Positions 53,166 to 59,414 of a stretch of 64,000 bases of DNA are shown here, piece after piece (position 1 is the first letter of the stretch; every line of letters starts with the position of its first letter). The notes beneath the pieces were generated by a model that did no database searches, was not told where the DNA came from, and was given only the letters and a program-made list of their open reading frames with translations. Origin of the DNA: Candidatus Izemoplasmatales bacterium (lineage in GTDB: Bacteria > Bacillota_I > Bacilli_A > Izemoplasmatales > Hujiaoplasmataceae); assembly GCA_041649275.1 (NCBI GenBank), contig JBAZNL010000008.1, positions 4,421-68,420 of the forward strand, written 5' to 3'. The translations under genes were made by a program, and so were the position numbers.

Positions 53166-54059
53166 ATGGACCGGATCCTCGTGATCGGCGCGGCCGTCGT
53201 CGACATCTCCGGCGTCGGCACGCGGGCGATCCTTCCCGCCGACTCCAATCCCGGCGAAGTCGGCCTCTCGGTCGGCGGCGTCGGCAAGAACATCGCCGAG
53301 AACCTGACGCGGCTTTCCCTCGACGTCGCCCTCCTCACCTTCTTCGGCGACGATGTCTTCGCCGGTTTCGTGCGCGAGCACCTGACGCGCGCCGGGGTCG
53401 CCTTCGCCCTTTCCCCAGTCCGCCCCGGACCTTCCGGCAAATACCTTTCGATCCACGAACCCGACGGCGTTCTGACCACGGCGGTGAGCGATTTCCGCGT
53501 CATGGATTCGCTCACTCCCGAAGATTTCGTTCCCTTCGACGGCGACATCGACGGCTTCGACATCCTCGTCCTCGACGCCAACCTGCCCGCCGCCGTGCTC
53601 GACAGGCTCACCGCCCGCTATGCGGACAAGAAGATCGTGGTCGACGGCGTCAGCCGCGCCAAGGTCGGCAGGATCCGTCCGTTCCTCGATCGCGTATGGC
53701 TCCTCAAGGTCAACCGCGGCGAGCTCTCCGAACTGCTCGGACGGCCTGCGGACGACATCATCTACGGCGTCAAGGACCTGCTCGCGACGGGCGTGAAGAC
53801 GGTCGTCGTGACCAACGGTCCCGAACCGATCACCTACAACATCGAACGGCGCATCTACCAGACCGCCATCTTCGAGACGAAGAACCCGGTCTCCTCGAAC
53901 GGCTGCGGCGATGCCCTCGTCGCCGGCACCGTCTACGGCCTCGCCAAGGGGCTATCGATGCACGAATCGATCAACTGCGGCAAGAAGGCCGCCAGCTTCA
54001 CGATGGAAGTCGCGGAGCCCTGTCATCCCCTGCTCGCTCCGAAGATTCTGGAAGACTAG
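53166..54059 (+). CDS. PfkB-family kinase, pseudouridine-kinase-like
   Basis: The 297-residue ribokinase-superfamily protein has the N-terminal 'VIGAAVVDISGVG' strand, 'DSNPGEVGLSVGGVGKNIAENL' (PfkB signature 1, best matching the PsuK subgroup), 'LLTFFGDD' and a C-terminal 'SSNGCGDALVAGTVYGLA'. The last corresponds to the GAGD anion hole, here GCGD, with the catalytic Asp kept. PsuK phosphorylates pseudouridine. The usual partner PsuG is not present here, so the substrate remains an inference. It is co-transcribed with gdpD and the nitroreductase gene. Confidence 0.75.
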   Translation: MDRILVIGAAVVDISGVGTRAILPADSNPGEVGLSVGGVGKNIAENLTRLSLDVALLTFFGDDVFAGFVREHLTRAGVAFALSPVRPGPSGKYLSIHEPDGVLTTAVSDFRVMDSLTPEDFVPFDGDIDGFDILVLDANLPAAVLDRLTARYADKKIVVDGVSRAKVGRIRPFLDRVWLLKVNRGELSELLGRPADDIIYGVKDLLATGVKTVVVTNGPEPITYNIERRIYQTAIFETKNPVSSNGCGDALVAGTVYGLAKGLSMHESINCGKKAASFTMEVAEPCHPLLAPKILED

Positions 54060-54070
54060 GAGGTATCACG

Positions 54071-54613
54071 ATGAAGAACCCGATGATCGATCTGATCCTG
54101 TCACGCCGGAGCGTCCGGCAGTACAGCGAGGAACCCGTCCGCGAAGAAGACCTCAAGCTGATCGTCGAATGCGGCATCCATGCGCCGAGTTCGCGGAACA
54201 AGCAGTCGTGGCACTTCACCGTCATCACCGACAGGAAGACGATCGAGACGCTGAACGACATGACCCTCGCCGGCATGGACCGCCTCGGCATCAGGAAGGA
54301 ACCGGGATATCACGTCTTCTATCACGCCCCCGTCGTCATCTTCCTCTCCTCGGCGATCGAGGGCTTCAGCGAGATCAACTGCGGCGCCGCCCTCGAAAAC
54401 CTGGCGCTCTCGGCGAAATCGCTCGGACTCGGCTCGGTCATCGTCGGCCAGACCCGCTACCTCTACCACCAGTCGAACGTCGTCGACGTCAACCGCCTCC
54501 TGAAGATTCCCGAGGGGTACGAACACGACTGCGCGATCGCGATCGGCCACCCGACGGGTCCCGATCCCGATCCGAAGACGATCAAGGACGGCGTCGTTGA
54601 TTACATCCGTTGA
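54071..54613 (+). CDS. Nitroreductase-family flavoprotein
   Basis: The 180-residue FMN-dependent oxidoreductase of the NfsB/NfrA fold begins 'ILSRRSVRQYSEEPV' with the FMN phosphate-binding Arg pair, then 'HAPSSRNKQSWHFTVI', 'NCGAALENLALSAKSLGLGSV' and a C-terminal 'CAIAIGHP'. The length is typical. ATG 54071 follows AGGAGGT. It is the third gene of the gdpD unit, followed by a terminator. Natural substrates of this family are rarely known. Confidence 0.92.
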   Translation: MKNPMIDLILSRRSVRQYSEEPVREEDLKLIVECGIHAPSSRNKQSWHFTVITDRKTIETLNDMTLAGMDRLGIRKEPGYHVFYHAPVVIFLSSAIEGFSEINCGAALENLALSAKSLGLGSVIVGQTRYLYHQSNVVDVNRLLKIPEGYEHDCAIAIGHPTGPDPDPKTIKDGVVDYIR

Positions 54614-54620
54614 ACCTCCC

Positions 54621-54650
54621 ATCCTTTTGACGTGTTCAAAAGGATTTTTT
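54621..54650 (+). terminator. Rho-independent terminator after the nitroreductase gene
   Basis: ATCCTTTTG / CAAAAGGAT (9 bp, 7-nt loop) followed by six T. It stands 36 nt before the phosphoglucomutase start. Confidence 0.88.
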
Positions 54651-54685
54651 CTGGAAACGAACCGACGATGAAAGGAGCCCCGACC

Positions 54686-56389
54686 ATGTGGCGACAGACC
54701 TATCAGACCTGGATGAACCGGACCGACCTCGATCCGATCGTCCGGAAAGATCTCGAGGACCGTTCCGAGACCGAACTCGAAGACATGTTCTATACCTCCC
54801 TGTCCTTCGGCACCGGCGGTCTCCGCGGCATCGTCGGCGCCGGGACGAACCGGATGAACGTCTACACTGTCCGCAAGGCGAACGAAGGCCTTGCCCGCTA
54901 TCTCGCGGACCGCTACGTCCCCTCCGCGCTCTCCCGCGGCGTCGTGATCGCCCACGACAACCGCAACATGTCGCGCGAATTCGCCCTCGAGTCCGCCCGC
55001 GTCCTCGGCGCCCACGGCATCAAGAGCTATCTCTTCGACGCGCTCCGGCCGACACCGGAACTGTCCTTCGCCGTCCGCCATCTGTCCGCCCTCGCCGGCA
55101 TCGTGATCACCGCCAGCCACAATCCGCCGAAGTACAACGGCTACAAGATCTACGACGAGTACGGCTGCCAGTACACCCCGGCCTACGCCGACGCGATCGC
55201 CGCCTTCGTCGACGCCGTCGACGATCCGTTCTCGATCGCCGTCGCGGATCCGGCCGCGATGAAGCGACGGGGCCTGTTCGAGACGATCGGCGGGGACGTC
55301 GATCGTGCCTATCTCGAACGCGTCAAGACCGTACAGCTCCGACCGGACGCGAAGAAGGACCTGAAGATCGTCTTCACGCCGCTCCACGGCACCGCCGCCG
55401 AACTCGCCGTGCGGCTTCTTTCGGAATGCGGCTACGCCTACGACACGGTCGCCGAGCAGATGGTCCACGACCCGTTCTTCGGCACCGTCAAGTCGCCCAA
55501 TCCGGAGAATCCGGAGGCGTTCGCGCTTGCGATCGACAAGGGGCGCGCCGTCGCGGCGGACATCCTCGTCGCAACCGACCCGGACGCCGACCGCCTCGGC
55601 GTCGCGGTCCGCGAAGGCGACGGCTATCGGCTGCTCACCGGCAACCAGACCGGAGCGGTCCTGATCGACTATCTCCTCGCCGGTCTCAAGGAGCACGGCG
55701 GACTGCCCGCGAAGGGCGTCGTCTTCAACACGATCGTCACCTCCGACCTCGGCGCCAAGGTCGCGCGAGCCTACGGACTCGAGGTCGTCTCGACCCTCAC
55801 CGGCTTCAAGTTCATCGGCGAACAGGCGCGTTTCCTCGAAGGCACCGACCGTTCGTTCGTGTTCGGATACGAGGAGTCCTACGGCTACGTCGTGAAGGAC
55901 TTCGTGCGCGACAAGGATTCGCTCCAGGCGCTGCTCCTCGCCGCCGAGGCGGCGAACTTCTGGCGCGCCCGGGGAAAGACCCTGGCCGACCGCCTGAACG
56001 ACCTGTACGCGATCTACGGCACCCATCTCGAGACGCTCCACAACGTCGACCTGTTCGGCGTCGAAGGCGCGAAGCGGATCGACCGCATCGTCGCCTCGTT
56101 CCGCGCCGCGCCGCCGTCATCCGTCGCCGGCCTCCGGGTTCTGGCGCGCGAAGACTACGAAGCCTCCGTCCGCGTCGAAGGACTGGTCCGGACGCCGCTT
56201 TCGCTCCCGAAGTCGAACGTCATGAAGTTCATCCTCGACGAGGACGCGTGGTTCGTCCTTCGCCCCTCCGGGACGGAACCCAAGCTCAAGATCTACGTCG
56301 GCGTCGTCGATTCCGATCCCGCGCTCGCGAAGTCGCGCCTCGACGCCCTCTCGGCGGAACTGCTCGCGCGGGTCCGGACGATCGAGTAG
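54686..56389 (+). CDS. pgcA: Phosphoglucomutase/phosphomannomutase (alpha-D-phosphohexomutase)
   Basis: The 567-residue enzyme interconverts glucose-6-P and glucose-1-P, feeding glycogen synthesis. Its size fits the PgcA type of Gram-positive bacteria. Motifs are the active-site serine loop 'TASHNPPKYNGYKIY', the metal loop 'DPDADRLG', the sugar-binding 'GYEESYGY' and the phosphate-binding 'RPSGTEPKLKIY'. ATG 54686 is chosen because AAAGGAG sits 9 nt upstream; ATG 54668 is an alternative. No convincing promoter lies between the upstream terminator and the start. Confidence 0.94.
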   Translation: MWRQTYQTWMNRTDLDPIVRKDLEDRSETELEDMFYTSLSFGTGGLRGIVGAGTNRMNVYTVRKANEGLARYLADRYVPSALSRGVVIAHDNRNMSREFALESARVLGAHGIKSYLFDALRPTPELSFAVRHLSALAGIVITASHNPPKYNGYKIYDEYGCQYTPAYADAIAAFVDAVDDPFSIAVADPAAMKRRGLFETIGGDVDRAYLERVKTVQLRPDAKKDLKIVFTPLHGTAAELAVRLLSECGYAYDTVAEQMVHDPFFGTVKSPNPENPEAFALAIDKGRAVAADILVATDPDADRLGVAVREGDGYRLLTGNQTGAVLIDYLLAGLKEHGGLPAKGVVFNTIVTSDLGAKVARAYGLEVVSTLTGFKFIGEQARFLEGTDRSFVFGYEESYGYVVKDFVRDKDSLQALLLAAEAANFWRARGKTLADRLNDLYAIYGTHLETLHNVDLFGVEGAKRIDRIVASFRAAPPSSVAGLRVLAREDYEASVRVEGLVRTPLSLPKSNVMKFILDEDAWFVLRPSGTEPKLKIYVGVVDSDPALAKSRLDALSAELLARVRTIE

Positions 56390-56390
56390 G

Positions 56391-56419
56391 AAAGGGTTCG
56401 CCGCGCGCGAACCTTTTTT
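56391..56419 (+). terminator. Rho-independent terminator of the phosphoglucomutase gene
   Basis: GGTTCGC / GCGAACC with a CGCGC loop and flanking A/T pairs (one bulged G), then six T. Confidence 0.85.
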
Positions 56420-56435
56420 CTTCCCGCGGGTTCTG

Positions 56436-56444
56436 TGTTATAAT
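56436..56444 (+). promoter_or_regulatory. Extended -10 promoter of the Cys-rich/ung/folT unit
   Basis: TGtTATAAT, 24 nt upstream of ATG 56469. Confidence 0.7.
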
Positions 56445-56468
56445 ACGCTTGCGAACGGTGGTGATCCC

Positions 56469-56648
56469 ATGCCCTACATCATCGGCGGCATCGTCCTGGT
56501 TGTCCTGATCGCCGTGTACGTGCTCGCCTACAAGTGGAACGAGAAGACCAAGGCGCCGGAGGGATGCGAGTTCCCCGACGGCTTTTCGGGCTGCGGCGGC
56601 TGCACGTCGGCTTCCTGCGCCTCGCGGATCGATCCGACGAGGAAGTGA
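56469..56648 (+). CDS. Small Cys-rich single-span membrane protein (FeoB-associated type)
   Basis: The 59-residue frame has one transmembrane segment at the N-terminus (MPYIIGGIVLVVLIAVYVLA), a short basic stretch and a C-terminal cluster of five Cys (one in 'GCEF', then 'GCGGCTSASCAS'). This layout matches the family annotated as FeoB-associated Cys-rich membrane proteins. No feoA or feoB is nearby. It is the first gene after a clear promoter and lies 4 nt upstream of ung, so it is probably real despite its size. The ribosome binding site is modest (GGTGGTGAT). Confidence 0.75.
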   Translation: MPYIIGGIVLVVLIAVYVLAYKWNEKTKAPEGCEFPDGFSGCGGCTSASCASRIDPTRK

Positions 56649-56652
56649 GAAG

Positions 56653-57318
56653 ATGCTCGACAACGACTGGGGCCGACTCCTCGAAGCGGAGTTCGCCAAG
56701 CCCTATTTCCGCGAACTGACCGAACGCGTCAAGGAGGAATATCGGAACGGCCCGTGCTACCCGCCGATCGACCGCGTCTTCCAGGCGTTCCGGCTCACGC
56801 CCTACGCGACCGTGAAGTGCGTGATCCTCGGCCAGGACCCCTACCACAATCCGGGCGAGGCGATGGGCCTCTGCTTCTCCGTCCCGGCGGGCATTCCCGT
56901 CCCGCCGTCGCTTCAGAACGTCTTCAAGGAACTCCGCGACGACCTCGGCGTCGCGATCCCCGCCGCCGGCGACCTCACCCGCTGGGCCGAGCGCGGCGTC
57001 CTTCTCCTCAACACCGTGATGACGGTCGCGAAGAACCGGCCGCTGTCGCACAAGGGATTCGGGTGGGAGACGTTCACCGACCGCGTGATCGCGCTCCTAA
57101 ACAGTCATCCCGAACCGCTCGCCTTCCTTCTCTGGGGCGCCAACGCCCGCTCGAAGAAGTCCCTGATCACGGATCCGCGCCATCTCGTCCTGGAGAGCCC
57201 GCATCCGTCCCCCCTCTCCGCGAACTACGGGTTCTTCGGATCCCGCCCGTTCTCGAAGGTCAACCGCTTCCTGGAATCGACGGGACGCGGTCCGGTCGAT
57301 TTCGATCCCGGCCGGTGA
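56653..57318 (+). CDS. ung: Uracil-DNA glycosylase
   Basis: The 221-residue family-1 UDG removes uracil from DNA. The catalytic water-activating motif 'GQDPYHNPGEAMGL' (Asp), 'LLLNTVMTV' and the Leu-loop motif 'HPSPLSA' (His) are intact. The length is typical. It lies between the Cys-rich membrane protein and the FolT-like gene in one short operon. Confidence 0.96.
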   Translation: MLDNDWGRLLEAEFAKPYFRELTERVKEEYRNGPCYPPIDRVFQAFRLTPYATVKCVILGQDPYHNPGEAMGLCFSVPAGIPVPPSLQNVFKELRDDLGVAIPAAGDLTRWAERGVLLLNTVMTVAKNRPLSHKGFGWETFTDRVIALLNSHPEPLAFLLWGANARSKKSLITDPRHLVLESPHPSPLSANYGFFGSRPFSKVNRFLESTGRGPVDFDPGR

Positions 57319-57327
57319 AGGAGCCCC

Positions 57328-58080
57328 ATGCGAAACAAGCGTCTGCAGAAACCGATCTTCACCGGCATGCTCGTGGCGATCGGCGTCGTCCTGTCCGAAT
57401 TCCTCGCGATCTCGCTCCCGCCGACGGAGAACCCGGTCATCCGCTTCTCGATCGGATATCTGCCGATCATCCTCGCCGGCGTCTTCTACGGTCCCGTCTA
57501 CGGCGGCGTCGCCGGCATCGTCCAGGACCTCGTCGGCTTCTTCCTGTTCGGGATCGCCCACGGGTACGCCTTCCATCCCGGTTACACCTTGAACGCCGCG
57601 CTCTACGGCGTCCTTCCGGCGATCCTGATCCGCACCGCGATCCAGGGTGAACGTCGGCTGTTCCATGTCCTCAACTACGTCGCCGCGGCGGTGCTCCTCG
57701 GTCTTTCGACCTGGTACTTCTTCGACATCGAGGCGGTCTACAGCCGCACCCTCGACAATTCGTCGAAGCTGCTGCTCTCGGGATTCGCGCTCTTCGCGGC
57801 CCTCGGGATCGCCGCCCTCAACTTCCTGATGCGGAAGGCGGACGGCCGCTTCCAGCCGTCGAAGCTGATCTTCGCGGTGGTCGCGATGTACGCGCTCACC
57901 TCGCTCTTTCTGACGCCGCTCTGGCTCTGGACGGTGAATCCGGGGTACTCGATCTGGCTCAACCTGCCGCTAAGGCTCCTGAAGATGCCGATCGAGGCGA
58001 CGTTCTACGTCCTCATCCTCTTGCCCGCCCTGAACGTCTTCGACAAGCTCGACCGTCCCTCCGATACGTCCATCGAATGA
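57328..58080 (+). CDS. ECF transporter S-component, FolT-like
   Basis: The 250-residue integral membrane protein has about six spans. The N-terminal half has the S-component features 'TGMLVAIGVVLSEFLAI', 'VIRFSIGYLPIILAGVFYGPVYGGVAGIVQDLVG' (split over two helices) and 'FHPGYTLNAALYGVL', all typical of the FolT folate-uptake subgroup. The second half is longer than usual. It would need the shared ECF ATPase/EcfT module encoded elsewhere. Folate as substrate is inference; no THF riboswitch is seen. GAAGGAG precedes ATG 57328. Confidence 0.75.
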   Translation: MRNKRLQKPIFTGMLVAIGVVLSEFLAISLPPTENPVIRFSIGYLPIILAGVFYGPVYGGVAGIVQDLVGFFLFGIAHGYAFHPGYTLNAALYGVLPAILIRTAIQGERRLFHVLNYVAAAVLLGLSTWYFFDIEAVYSRTLDNSSKLLLSGFALFAALGIAALNFLMRKADGRFQPSKLIFAVVAMYALTSLFLTPLWLWTVNPGYSIWLNLPLRLLKMPIEATFYVLILLPALNVFDKLDRPSDTSIE

Positions 58081-58104
58081 ACACGGCTTCGGCCGTGTTT
58101 TTTC
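58080..58104 (+). terminator. Rho-independent terminator of the FolT-like gene
   Basis: ACACGGC - TTCG - GCCGTGT followed by TTTTTTC: a 7-bp stem closed by a TTCG tetraloop. Confidence 0.92.
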
Positions 58105-58114
58105 TTGTCGGCGA

Positions 58115-58142
58115 TTGACATTTGGCGAAGATGTGATATCGT
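58115..58142 (+). promoter_or_regulatory. Promoter of the unknown membrane gene pair
   Basis: -35 TTGACA (58115-58120, perfect consensus), 16-nt spacer, extended -10 TGaTATCGT (hexamer 58137-58142). It is the only perfect -35 seen in the window. Confidence 0.65.
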
Positions 58143-58228
58143 ATAGACGTGAATCCAATCCATTCATCATAGGCCGGATGACCCGTTCGTCAGGGACTGC
58201 CGGTACATCGGATAGGGGAGTGCTCGAC

Positions 58229-58693
58229 ATGGAAGATAGGAAGCCGATCGCCGAGAAATACGGCGAGGCGACGTTGATCTACGGCGTGACTGCATTCCTG
58301 ATGCTGCTGTGTGCCGTCTTCATGGTCGTCGAGATCGTCTCGAAGGGCGGCATCTACGGAATCCTCGTCATCGGTGTCCTGTTCTTCCTCGCCGTCGGCG
58401 GTTTCTTCGCATATCTGGCGGTGAAGGTGGCCCTCATGCCGGAGGTTCTGATCGTGGAGGCCGAGGGCGGGATCTGGATCATGTCCCGACGTCCGCCGCT
58501 TTTCATCCCGGCCGCAGAAATCCGCGGCGTCCTCGTCGTCCGCGAAAGGATGCTGACGCTCACCCGCACCGCCGCGCCAATCGCGATCCGGACGACCGAA
58601 GGCGAGATTTCGATCCATGCCGTCGCCGAGGTCGATGCCGTCCACGACCGCATCGTCGCGATCATGAGCGAGGCGGCGAAGAAATCCGTCTGA
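58229..58693 (+). CDS. Small two-span membrane protein of unknown function
   Basis: The 154-residue protein starts at ATG 58229, with GGGGAG 8 nt upstream. Two hydrophobic spans are adjacent (about residues 16-37, 'ATLIYGVTAFLMLLCAVFMVV', and 43-66). A soluble C-terminal part of about 85 residues follows with beta-strand character ('VLIVEAEGGIWIMSR', 'IRGVLVVRERMLTLTRT', 'ISIHAVAEVDAVHDRIVAIM'), suggestive of a PH-like domain. No family is recognised. Another membrane gene follows. Confidence 0.65.
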   Translation: MEDRKPIAEKYGEATLIYGVTAFLMLLCAVFMVVEIVSKGGIYGILVIGVLFFLAVGGFFAYLAVKVALMPEVLIVEAEGGIWIMSRRPPLFIPAAEIRGVLVVRERMLTLTRTAAPIAIRTTEGEISIHAVAEVDAVHDRIVAIMSEAAKKSV

Positions 58694-58702
58694 CGGACGA
58701 AA

Positions 58703-58724
58703 CATGTCGCGACGGAGCGACATG
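58703..58724. repeat. Inverted repeat between two membrane genes
   Basis: CATGTCGC / GCGACATG (8-bp perfect arms, 6-nt loop) with no T-run after it. It lies in the 153-nt gap between 58693 and 58847, which otherwise shows nothing clear. It may be an mRNA stem. Confidence 0.5.
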
Positions 58725-58846
58725 GCGGGGCGAGCCGCATTCGACCGAACGATTCGGAGGAATGCCGCCGTACGGGTGTTCCCCGACGGATCCGCGGATT
58801 GCTTTGATCATCGGGTGTCGCATGTGCTGAAAGGGTGTGGGGAATC

Positions 58847-59365
58847 ATGATCAAGGATTGGTACGTCGTCGGTAAAAGAGCGATTCTGATTCCCGTCTTC
58901 GTAATCCTGACCGCCTTCGTCGCGATTCTCTATCTTCCCGCGTTCGCACATGCGGGCACCTTCGACTTCAGAAGCGCCCTCTCGGTTCCCTTGTCGATCC
59001 TCTGGTGCGGCATCCTCCAGTGCATCCTGTCGTTCTTCCGTTCGGAATCCACGACGGCCGGGAGGGTCGTCGACGCGGCGGTCGTCGTCCTCGTCCTCGC
59101 GATGTGCGCGCTCGTCGTCGACCGCATGCTGATCCCTCCGGATTCGCTGCACGTCGTCTACGGCTTCCCGCATGGGGGCGTCGCGTATCCGTTCTACGAA
59201 TATCCCGCGGACGGTACCGGCTTCACGGAGTATTATTCGAGCGACATCGACCGCATCCGCGCCCTGACGGACGGACTCAGGGGCGTCGCGTTCTACGCCG
59301 CCTTCGTGCTGGGCAACGCCGCGGCGTTCGCCATGAAACCAAAGCGCATCCACCCGAAAGCATGA
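58847..59365 (+). CDS. Membrane protein of unknown function
   Basis: The 172-residue protein has about four hydrophobic segments: 'ILIPVFVILTAFVAILYLPAF', 'ALSVPLSILWCGILQCILSFF', 'VVDAAVVVLVLAMCALVV' and 'GVAFYAAFVLGNAAAFAM'. An extracytoplasmic loop lies between the third and fourth, rich in Tyr, Phe and Gly (about residues 100-145). ATG 58847 has a GGGGAA site; GTG 58835 is a possible but less likely start. No family is recognised. It ends in a bidirectional terminator. Confidence 0.65.
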   Translation: MIKDWYVVGKRAILIPVFVILTAFVAILYLPAFAHAGTFDFRSALSVPLSILWCGILQCILSFFRSESTTAGRVVDAAVVVLVLAMCALVVDRMLIPPDSLHVVYGFPHGGVAYPFYEYPADGTGFTEYYSSDIDRIRALTDGLRGVAFYAAFVLGNAAAFAMKPKRIHPKA

Positions 59366-59397
59366 AAAAACACGATTCCGCGCGGAATCGTGTTTTT
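59366..59397. terminator. Bidirectional terminator between the membrane gene (+) and amylase (-)
   Basis: AAAAACACGATTCC - GCGC - GGAATCGTGTTTTT, a 14-bp perfect stem with A-run and T-run on either side. Confidence 0.93.
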
Positions 59398-59414
59398 GTT
59401 CGCTTCATGAACAA

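Noticed and set aside
58704..58849. 48-codon frame starting with ATG in the gap before the gene at 58847
   Set aside because: No ribosome binding site, its start lies within the arm of an inverted repeat, and its composition is unlike a real small protein.
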